Source: Enoplolaimus lenunculus (taxonomy: Eukaryota; Nematoda; Enoplea; Enoplida; Thoracostomopsidae). Taken from it: DNA of 64,000 nt. The notes under the pieces are model-generated. The model had not been told where the DNA came from. It made no database searches and was given only the letters and a program-made list of their open reading frames with translations. The translations under genes were made by a program, and so were the position numbers. Of this stretch, positions 25,663-36,400 are shown in pieces; the first letter of the stretch is position 1; each line of letters begins with the position of its first letter. Location: NCBI GenBank assembly GCA_030248215.1, contig JASANG010002180.1, forward strand, positions 1-64,000, read 5' to 3'.

Positions 25663-26034
25663 CTGTATAGTGACCCGAATAAGAGGGGGAATAAGAGCAG
25701 GGTACCCGTTTTGAGTCCCAATCAATAGGAGTCCGTATCCCTAATAAGAGTCGGTAAGCGAATAGAGTCCCTAAACCCTAATTAGAGTCCATAAATGTCA
25801 ATTATCCCTAATTATAGCGCATAAATGACTCCAGGACCAAATAAAGTTAACTTCAAAACTTTAAAGCGTACTTAAGTTTTGAAAGTAACATTCTAAATTA
25901 TAAGCTTGCATTATTGCTCAAGCTTTTGATGCAAGGTCCATGAAAATAAATAACAGTCCGTAACCGAATAACAGGAGGGAACCTCCTGGAGAGGCTAAAT
26001 AAATATCAGCCCCCTTTTATTCGGGTCATTACAG
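25663..26034. mobile_element. TA-target MITE, 372 bp copy
   Basis: Ends CTGTATAGTGACCCGAAT and ATTCGGGTCATTACAG, each next to TA, give inverted repeats and a TA target. Internal AGTCC-CTAAT words recur on the left half. It begins about 140 bp after the stop of the four-span gene. Confidence 0.85.
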
Positions 26035-26333
26035 TACATTTTAGCGAATTTTTCTAAAATCTGTTAATTTGTTGCTGTATTTGTGATACATTATTACTGA
26101 ATTTTAATCATAACGTAACGAACGATTTTACATGAGCGTCATCAGTACGAGAAGCAATTCTATGACTTATAATTGTAAAAAATTGCTTCTACTTAAAATG
26201 TTGACGTTTTTGATGCTTTAATTCTACCGTTTGGCGTCAAAATCCCCGGAGTTTGTATGCTGAAGTGAAAATTTTACGTTTGTCTTTATTCAAAACATAG
26301 AAAAAAATAGATATTACAAAAGACTACGTATAG

Positions 26334-27467
26334 CATGGGCGTAGCCAGAATTTTTTTGGGGGGGCACACAAATACATTAAATATACAGTGTGTTATCCAA
26401 TTGTCATCAATTAGCATGTGCAGCAGGATGAAAAACTAGAGTGGATTATACTGGAATCGGAATCAAAACGGCAAATTTTGTGATAATTTATTTTTGGTTC
26501 TGTAAAGCTAAACTGCCAATTATTATTATTTTCAAAATATAACGGCGGTTTTGTTTGTTTAGTTGTTGAGATCGAGAGAATTTTAATGCAACCAAATTAT
26601 GATTAAATCAAAATTGCAAAATTCCGATTTCGATTGATTGTGCAATCAGAATTGGAACCGGATCTCGTTTGGAATCGTTATTCTAAAAGCCTAAGACAAG
26701 CTTAAGCTAAGCCCAAGCAAAAATTATTCTTAAGATTTAAGCCTACTCTACTGCGGTCATGTGAGAAACCGGTCAGCGGGGCACCACTTAAAGTAACATG
26801 GGCTGATGTTTGTACGATTAAACTTAAGCATATTTGAATGTGGTTCTTTCTTCTTGGAGCGTATTAGAAGTATTAAAACGTTTTATGCACACATAATTCG
26901 AGGGAAAGGTGACATTCGATAGAATAAGTGTTGCGCAGTGGTTTATATCAGACGGAAACAAACCAAATCAACGCACGTATTAATTATTCAGTAGCAGTCT
27001 TCTAAACCAAATGTTTCGGTTATTTGAAATAGAAATTAATCACTGATATTCGGATAAATATCCGGTACAAATTGCTGAACATAGGTATATGACAAAATAT
27101 CCAATGCCCATCACGACCTAGCATAGCTTAACGATGTTTTTATTACCGTTTTATTTAAAAAATCACCCTTACCTGATCCAGGATAATGCAACGAATTAAT
27201 ACCGTTATTTGTAAACTGCGATAATCAATGAACAGTTTTCGATCATACACGGTACAAAAACAACAACAGTCACTACACACAACAACGCGTGTGAAATTGG
27301 CACACATACCGCTAAATCAATGTCGCCTCAGTTAGTAGAAAACCATAAACAACTAGTGTATGGGAGTGAAACGCACAGGACATTCTAGTTTCAATTTATT
27401 AAAAAATGAAATTTTTACAAAACAATTGGTGGTCATGACCCCCTTGCCCCCCTCTGGCTACGACCTG
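26334..27467. mobile_element. hAT-like element, CGTAGCCAGA family, 1.1 kb
   Basis: Left CATGGGCGTAGCCAGA and right TCTGGCTACGACCTG are inverted, followed inward by TTTTTGGGGGGGC and GCCCCCCTC. Flanks ACGTATAG and ACGTAGAA match at 6 of 8. A TTAGGC-word segment (about 26690-26805) lies inside. No transposase frame. Confidence 0.7.
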
Positions 27468-29192
27468 ACGTAGAATAATAGTTTTGACTGCAATTAGTAG
27501 CGGTTTTGGTCACATGTTATCTAAGTTTCATGGTCAAACTTAATCAAAATATCTTTACTGTTTTAGGTTCGCAACGATATTAAACGTGTCGTCTGTAAAT
27601 TCACGAGCTGTTTTATCAATATATTATCGGCTGAACGGAAGCTCATACTTTTTAAACTTTACGAATGCAGCATTGGCTATTGAAGGTTGAGTGATGTAAA
27701 TACTAGGCCTAGCCACCAAGGCCTAATCGAATATCAGTTTCTGTTTTCGGCATTTTGATTCCTATCTGTTTCTGTTTCCGACGTTTTTTTTACTGTCCGT
27801 TTACACCCTGCTATTTAATAAATAGGTTTTCTATTTTTACAACGAATATGAGACTTCGTTCGCGAAATTGTGAATCTATGAGAAGTGTAATTTTTACAAC
27901 TGGAAACAAACATCGTTAAAAAAGTGTATTTTACACTTCTCTTCGTTAAACTTTTCGAGATTTTCATATTTTGGCAGAAATTAGGTTTAGTCATAAGCTT
28001 GTGGGGGTAAGTGCGCAAGTGGGAGAAATTAACATTCGGGCAGGCAGGAATATATACGGTGATATATAAGTCTACGAACTTGTGCAGGCTATGCGGTCAA
28101 ACTTTTCAGTTTCGGAGCCGTACCTGGCGCCCTCAAACTTCGGTTGGGGGAACGACCTAGAAACAGCTCGGCGTTGGCCAAAAAGTAAATTCTAAAAGCG
28201 CCACTGCATTCAGAAATTAGCGTATTTAGAAGCTTAAATACAGAAATTACGTTTGGGTTCTTTCAAGCTTCGCTCGCAGAAATTTTTTTAGTACCTCTGA
28301 CACTAAAATTACAGAACGAAAATGTCTTTGAATCATTCATCCAAGTCAAGCAAACTTGTGTCTAGCGTTACATTCGGTTCGCTCGCGATGTTTTCTCCGC
28401 GGTTCTACCTTTGTTTTGAACCTCGACTACACTCTTATACGGCATCTGTGTACTCGACGTTCCCAACACACATTTAGTTGAACTTTTGTATTCAATTTAA
28501 ATGGTTTGTCCAGCTCTGGTCGTTAGCTTCGCTAGCGAATATTCCTTCAACTTGTGCTCACATTCACACTCGCTCGACACGCTATTTTGACACCCCTTTA
28601 AACATCTCTCGAAATGTTGGTGTCAAAGCGAATTCGAGGCAATGAGATAGGCTCGTCTTGAATCCTTCGCCGAAAAAGCCTGATTCGCTGTTTCTAAAAG
28701 GCCCGCAGTTCACTTTTTGGATGGGGCCCGGGCCAAACCTAAGCGCGGCTCTGTTCAGCTTTCTTTGTTGCTTTTTAGTAGAATTGTATTGTAGCAGCTA
28801 TTATTATTTCATCTTTTTACAATGTGTTTATTCCGCATTGTTTTCGACGTTTTGTACATTGCTCATTTTATATTAGAGCGTACATAAGACCAATCAACTC
28901 ATTGCTGTTAAAAATAACCGACACCTAATCTCGGTACCTGCAGCAGCTTATTTAATGGGTTAATGGCGAGGTCCTATTTTTATAAATTAAGTACTTAATA
29001 GGACCATTCATAATTTACAGCGCTGTGTTTTAGTCTTACCTTGAATTTATTCACGGGCGGCAAGATATAGCATATGTATATATAGTTATTTTATTGACGT
29101 TTACCACAACTTTCTACTCATTTTTTAGGTTTATCACTTTATTTATTTGGATTAACGGCCTTAGGTAATTGTTTGTGTAATCAAGAATATGC
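27468..29192. other. Gene-free stretch with repeat remnants
   Basis: Contains a small inverted pair (AGAAGTGTAATTTTTAC / GTGTATTTTACACTTCT, about 27880-27942) and TTCGCTCGC-type words near 28260 that recur near 36990, 40775 and 52330. No gene supported. Confidence 0.4.
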
Positions 29193-29473
29193 CGTAGGCC
29201 AATCTGCTATTCAGGCCAATTACTAACTGGTGTAGGCCAATCTGCTATCTTATGTAATAGCAGTTTGGCTCCGGCTTATTGAACTTATATACCAATCAGA
29301 TTTTATAATTACGACAGACACAATACCGTAACCAATCAGCGTTGATTTTACATCACTGTTGTTTTGCTGCATCTCACAATTGCTATTTGGCCTAGGCCAA
29401 TCTGCAATTTGGCCAGAATATCAGATTGGCCTAGGCCAATTGGTGATTAGCCTGACAAGCAGATTGGCCTACG
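29193..29473. mobile_element. MITE with TAGGCCAATCTGC ends
   Basis: About 30 bp inverted ends (CGTAGGCCAATCTGCTAT / AGCAGATTGGCCTACG) and repeated inner copies of GGCCAATCTGC and CCTAGGCCAAT; 281 bp, no coding. Confidence 0.75.
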
Positions 29474-29881
29474 ACTTACGACATATATATGTGTAGTGCA
29501 GGATAATTTCCAGCTATATATTGATTCAACCGAATTTTAGCGAAAAAGCCTTGCGGCATATAATCTTGAGACCGGTGAATCAGTTTATAATTTTTTGAGC
29601 GTATTTTTTTGTTTTTATTTTTTTGTAAATAAAACTATATACTGCGAATTACCTTTCAAAGTAATTAAACATGAAGCAAAACTTGTTGTTTTGAGCTCCA
29701 AGTTATTGAAGACGCGCATAAGTGACATCGAGATGCGGATTCAAAGAAACATTTTAACATTTGTTGTTCAGAATCTTATGAAGAAGAGATATTTCTGACA
29801 TACTCTTTCTTCGCAATTTAGGACATTTTTCATTTGAATATCAAACAAGAATTTCATTTCAAAAGCTAACAACTTACAATG
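29474..29881. other. Short gene-free stretch
   Basis: One 67-codon plus-strand frame of low-complexity K/F/I-rich character (29595-29798). No domain, no splice support. Confidence 0.35.
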
Positions 29882-30079
29882 CTATTTAGTTAAGTTGAAA
29901 CCAAATATTTGACCGCAACAGTTACACTCAAGCGTTCTATAAGTATTCACTTTGTCACTCCCAGCATAATATAGATTGTAGATTCGTTCTAAAAAGTCAA
30001 ATGTTCCTCTGCGGATTCTCATATACAGCACGGCGGTCTTAGAAACTCCATGGCATATTTTGCAGTTACACAATTTCAA
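29882..30079 (-). CDS. Possible last exon with a zinc-ribbon-like CxxC pair
   Basis: An acceptor TTTACTAG precedes 65 codons ending in a stop. They contain CKIC near the start and CNCCG near the end, about 40 residues apart, with an aromatic-rich middle (FLERIYNLYY) and a GF after the second pair. CxxC pairs at this spacing followed by CG-x3-GF recall Yippee/Mis18-type zinc folds, but the match is by eye only. The incoming phase (2) does not join the end of the copy B tail exon. No upstream exon was found, so it is either the tail of an unseen gene or a chance ORF. Confidence 0.3.
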   Translation of the reverse strand: MKLCNCKICHGVSKTAVLYMRIRRGTFDFLERIYNLYYAGSDKVNTYRTLECNCCGQIFGFNLTK

Positions 30080-30288
30080 ACTAGTAAACAAAATTGGAAA
30101 TATGTGTTTGCTGCCAGGGTTGTCAGAGAAAAAATCAACCGAAAATAAGCTGTTCCGGTTTTTAAATTTGTGGAAGCACGAGTGTATGTTTTTCAATTTT
30201 TCCGTTTTTTGTGTTTCCCGAAAAAAACAGAAAAACCTTGTTTTTTCCAGTCGATTCCATTTTTTAGGTAAAAATCTATCCCTGTTTA

Positions 30289-31080
30289 CTACACTTCCTG
30301 TCTCCAGCTCATAACTCGAGCGAGGCGCGGCATTGATTCGTCGGGCGGTATACCAACCAACGATAAATCCCGAATCAAATTGTACGTATCACGATCCAAA
30401 CTTTTCAACAGATTGTGTCGTATTTTCTTTTTTGTTGAATGTTTTCGTTTTGGTCGTCTTACACTAGATGCCCGACTGCTAAGACGTGACGCACTTCGTC
30501 TGATTCGATAACCATCACGGCGACTGTCAATTGATTGTTCTTTTCGCCTTGGTTGACGTCTTTTGCTAGTTGCTGTTACATAATCCGGTTGTTGACCAGC
30601 GGTGACAGACTCTCGACGAGTCCGCTTCCGTAATTGGTCTCTGCTTTTCACTGATCTTGGTCTATTGGCAGTCATTTTCCGAGAATTCATTCGTTCAACC
30701 ATTTCACTATCTTTTTGACTTAATTTTCTGCTCGTTTCAGACCGTTTGGCAGGCCTTTTCTTACGTCTAGTGTTGGTTTGTGGCAGCCAGCGTGGTGACT
30801 GATGGTAGCTTAGCAGTTGTTTTGGTCGGCCATCGTTTGATCCAGAAGTACCACCTTCAGCCCAATACGCGAGTCGTAAATTGTGCTTTCGATTATAATT
30901 GTTTGTGTTCACTAGATCGTTTGATTTATCGTCAGTGGATTGTGATAAAATACTTGTTGTGGAATAGTTTCGTGTCGAATTGTAAACATTTAGACCATAA
31001 TTGTGTCGCATGTTTCTGGTAACTTTTGGTGAAGGTACAACTTGCTGTGGAATATCGAGTGTCGACTGCTGTTGGTGGCG

Positions 31081-31115
<35 letters not shown>

Positions 31116-33362
31116 CTTGTTCTTGTTGTTGTTGCGCATGTCGTTGTTTTTGGCGAGTATGCGATTTTTGGGACTGAAATCGCGCCGGTAAAAGCGATAC
31201 GGAATACGTGTTGGTCCAAGTTGATGCGGTAGAGTTTGACTGTTGCCGTCGAGAAGTATTTAGCTGCTTACGAACGCTTTGCAAGTAGTGATCAATTTCT
31301 GCTTTAAGAAATAAAGTTGCTACAACGTCTCGTTCTGTTGCTATATCATCACGTTTTGTTGCATACAAGCGTTTCACATTACTTCTTAGATTATTGTACA
31401 GTTTCTTATGCAAATTTGATCGTAAATCAGTAGAATCTGGCGAGATATTTTGCTGTTTTGCATACGCGATCGTTCCGTTTGCCAATTCAGCTTGTTTAGA
31501 TTGATTGCCAGAGTCAGGAACATAGCTTACTCCGGCACCACGAGAAACTGGAACTCCGCGATTTGGTATGATTTGTATTTTTGGAGACGACGCGGTAACT
31601 GTTGTACGTTGGTGATATTGAGGGAAATCAGGTACTGCATAATTTAAGTTTTTGGTGCTGTTTAATGCAGGATTCGAAGAATATGCGTACAGAAATGGCG
31701 TAATCGGCCACGGAGCGACATGATTTTGACTCGTTACGTCCGGCTGGACTATTTTTGGCGATTGAGTAAACGAAATGCCGTTGTTTGAAGTGAACTGTTT
31801 AAAACAAACAATTCCGGTTGAATAATAATAATAAAATAAAATAAATTTGCGTTTAAATGCCATGGTCTTTCGCCCAATCCATGAATTCAGGTCGATCTGT
31901 CGGTGACTGCCGTTTAAAAATTTGTTAAAACACACAAATTTGTATTAATTTTCCAATTATGGCGCATGTCAGACTAACAGGAAACATAGTAGTTCAATAA
32001 TTCATAGTTTACAGGCAGACGCACCTACATAGAGTGGTATTCCGACACGACGTAATTAGGATCGTAGCCAGAATTACAGTTCGGAAGGGTGATAATCTTA
32101 TATAAAACAAAATTTTTTGATGTTTTCGATTCAATGTTAAAGCGTGTTAAAAAGTGCTTTTTCTAGACTCCTTACATATTTGTGGAAGGGATATGTCCTC
32201 TCTATTTCGACACTTGTGTGACCCTGGAAGGAATGTTAGCGTGTCAAAAATTACAAAAAGAAACTTCAAATTGTTCCAAATGTTTGTCTCGTTATAGATA
32301 AGGGGCAGGCCCTTTTACCCAAGACATAAGCTGACAGTAGTAACCTGAGTAAGAGGCAGGAGGAAAAAGAAGTGGTCTTTATTTAGAGTCCCAATGAATA
32401 GGAGTCTGTATCTCTAATTAGGATCCATTAGTATAAATCCATTGAAAAAAGATCAACGGACACGGTAATGAATAAAAATACTGCGGATCAAGTCAGTTTT
32501 GCCCAAAAAATATAAAAACAAGAGTGTTGGGTGCAACTAACATCTGCTGAAATAAAACTAGATAACTGTCCGTAACCGAATAACAGGGGTTACTACTAAA
32601 AGCAAAATATATATCAGTCCCAACTTTGTTATTCGGATCACTACAAAGAGTGTAGACTATTTTTTGCGTAGATTTAGGCACAGGAATATGTTTATATATG
32701 CGCTGTTATGGCCCTCATCTTTAGTAACAATGTTGTCAAGCACATTACGACTAACTTTTTTATTGGTCCGTCGAAAACAATAAACAACAACGATACTTGC
32801 AATCTAAAACAAAAATTTAAAAAGTGTAATAAATGTTTCAGTCGCCATAACGTAGCGTCCTGAACTGAACAAGTCCATTCATTGTCTTAGTTAAGCATTA
32901 AGTAAAGCCGCTTGAACCATGTTTTTCAAGTACGAATAGTGGTTTGTCTAGCATGTGAGAGGGTTTTCCATAACTCAAAACGAGAGCCACCAAAAATAAA
33001 AAATGTTTAAATTTTTCAGGATTTATGATCATGATTATGTATCTTTTCGCCCGTTAGTGAGCGAAAACATCTGACATAATCTTAGGAGCGAAAACAAATT
33101 GGAAGGTTACTTACGGCTAAAATGCCGTAATTTTAAATTTTGTGGGTTACCTTTGATGTGAGGGGCAACCCCATTGAATATATGTGGGACGCTAAATGTG
33201 GTACTGTGTTTTGAGTCTTAATAATAATTTTACATAAAGCCTTCAAAAAGCTATTTATCACTTATAATTTCAGTTTCATTTTTCGTTTGATTTAACCGAT
33301 TTCGTCAATTCAATCAATTTTAATATTAAACAAAACAATATAAAATGCTAGTTGCGCGTATT

Positions 33363-33445
<83 letters not shown>

Positions 33446-36400
33446 TTTTATACTTACGTTTGCGAAACCTCTAAAGACAAAATAAATCAATAGTCCAGCG
33501 CCAAGAGACGACCGATATCCCTAAAAGATAAATGTCAGAGGTCGTAATATTTGACGCATCAACGCATGTGAATCAAAGCTACACCATAACAGTGTTGAAA
33601 TTCGTATTTTGAATAATTAATTCCTCAAATGTTAAAATATTTCCTGTGAGAATATTGTTCGTCAAGTCTGGGTTATATAAATTAAACAGTTGAAAACTTC
33701 CTTATAATGCGGGGTTCACGTTATAACCGGGGCAGCTTGGGACACGTTTTGCCCCTATTAGACTATTGGGTGACATTTTGTCTGCTTATAAACCCTATAT
33801 CGCATTCAAAAATTCGTAATTGTCTGCTATCATCATGTGTAGATCACCTTTTGTCCTTCAATATCATATGATATTCGACGCATTGTCAGCGAATATCATA
33901 TGATATATTTTCAAATGTCTGCATACTTGAGGTAACATACCCAAATTGTCCTGTTGAATATCATATGATACTAGAATTTGAAATTTGAATTTTTGAATTA
34001 TGACACTGTTTTTCTAAGCGGTTTTGTGCCGGAAATGAATTTGCAGACGTGTATTTGGTATTTTAAGCACAGCTGTGCCTCTGCCGTCCGACTTTCCATT
34101 AATTTATTAGCACCCTATAATTACACTGTCCCGCTGAATATCATATGATATTCGTTGAAATTTTGGAATATCATATGATATTCCCATAAATGTCCCACAG
34201 TACGTAACATACCGTGCCTTGTACACATTGATGATTTGGGAGCGGTGGTTTGTAAGCTAATGTCATATGATATTCGAGCTTTGTCTCTTGACCCGATATG
34301 AGAGCCCGAATTTTAACGTTGACGTCGAATCAACCTGGGACAAACCGTGTCCGCCTGCCCCGGTTATAACGTGAACCCCGCATAAATGAGCAAGCAAAAT
34401 TATTGAACTAGACAAATCGTAGACAGTGAACAAAAAATTTCATGGCCGCCCAAACCATAAACTGCCGGAGCCTTTGTAATATAATTCCACTACAACTGAA
34501 GGTCTGTTTTCTTGTGGAACCCTAACCGGAGTTAGAGTTTCAACTGCCCTCTCATGACCATTTTATACGAATTCCACAACGTGCGCTGAAAATGTTCATA
34601 GCAACCAAACGAGTTAAAGGATCCACAGGAATTGATTAGTTCAAAGTTTGCTAAATGACCTTTGATGCTGAATTCAATTCAAATGTTTCCACTTTTTACA
34701 AAAATTTAATTCCAGTGAAATTGTAATTTTAATATAATCTTTTGATTTTTTGTTGTCCCACGAGTATTTTATTTCCAAATGATACAACTTTTAAATCATC
34801 TCATAGCCGTTTAGCTTACCAGATACCATATGCTCACGTAAACGTTGAGCACTGATTCTGGAATGACCAATAGACTTACGACCGACAGCCATAAAGCAAC
34901 GGAAAAATGGTTTTTCTAAAACACTTTTAATCGTCGTAAAACATGGCCGGTGACTGGGGTTGTTTCAAACAGATTAGGGCGTCGCACGGTACAAGTATGA
35001 ATATAATTGGCAAATACTCAGATTTACATGAAGCCATCTTTAATTCGCAGCGCTCCATATCAGTTATTTGACCGTTTTCAAGCATTATTCGGAAACAAAC
35101 TTAAATAATCAGTCACATAAAACATTAAACATTTTTCTAAATATACAACTTTTTTACTGTATATAAGTGATTTTTGTTTCTTATAGTTCTTAACACTAAA
35201 ATAGTCGATATGTCGTATTTATCTATATTTACCCTGCACACTCGATGTCTTGAAAATAGGTTAGGACACATGTTAATTATAGGGGTTTGTCCATTGGGAG
35301 GCATGAAGTGTCGATCCGCAGCCAACATAACCTGCTAGGGTGGTCATGCCAAAACAATTTTATGATGGGTGTACGGATAAAGTAACAAGCTTAGTTGGTA
35401 CTTAAACTTTTCTAGGGTGAGGCAAAATTGTTCCAGAGGACTGAGCTCCACTTAGTACCCTATACCTATGGATCCGGAAACATGGAGACCGGTGGGCTTA
35501 AAGACTACGATCCTCTTAGGCGTAGGTCTGTATTTAGGTTGGTGTTGTGCACCGGCTAGTAAAATATAATGAAGTCTTTCACTGGACTATATATAAATAT
35601 TTTTTGACAATAATAAAGAGAATAATAATGCAGTCGGAGAAAATGTCAGATATTACCACTGATCCATGAGGATTTTGAAAAGTAAACACTTTATATCTAG
35701 GTTCAACAAGAATGAAACTGGTTTAGGTTTAAATCTTGTTTAATGTGATAGCTATGTTGTGCCTACAGTTTCAGAATGGGCAAGGAGTCACAAATATACA
35801 GATGTAATATAGGGAGAGCAGCATCAAAAATGTTTATGTGTAGGTAGAGTTGGAGACAGTATATTTAACTAAATTTCTAAGCACAGACGGGTCGAATTGA
35901 CACCTAAAACTTCCCTGGCTACATCCTTGTTTATTTTATATGAATAAATTTACTAGGCTACCGGCTCCCTATAAACCACAGCAATATCAAGAGACCTTGC
36001 GCAAATAAGCCTAAACGGGGTTAGTTGACACCTGAAACCCTCTGGCTACGCCATTGTTTATTGTGTATAAACAAATTTTTACGGAAACAGGCGTGTTTTG
36101 ATCGCTGGTTTGCCTGGCGCTACGTTCTGGCTTGTTGTAGTTCCAGGAAAGCGGGACGGCCCTCAGCACAACATGGGCGACTATTTTGATAATCAATGAT
36201 TTCGTACTAAATGCGTAAAGGGACAGTGATCGGCAATATTTGCACAGATGTTGTGGTATATAAAAATAGTTAGAAACAATGCGGTAAACTGCCTTCTATT
36301 ATGCTTGTGATACTACTGAAATTGTCCTTAGTTGTAGAAAAATTGGCAATGGCACAACGGCATGGCTCTCCATGAAATTGAACATGGCGATGATGTTCGA

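Noticed and set aside
30289-31935. A 548-codon single-exon gene on minus
   Set aside because: A good acceptor at 31795-31796 lies inside it in the phase needed by the upstream membrane exons. The 47 codons before it read as intron-like low-complexity sequence, so it is treated as the tail exon of copy B, with the separate-gene option kept open.
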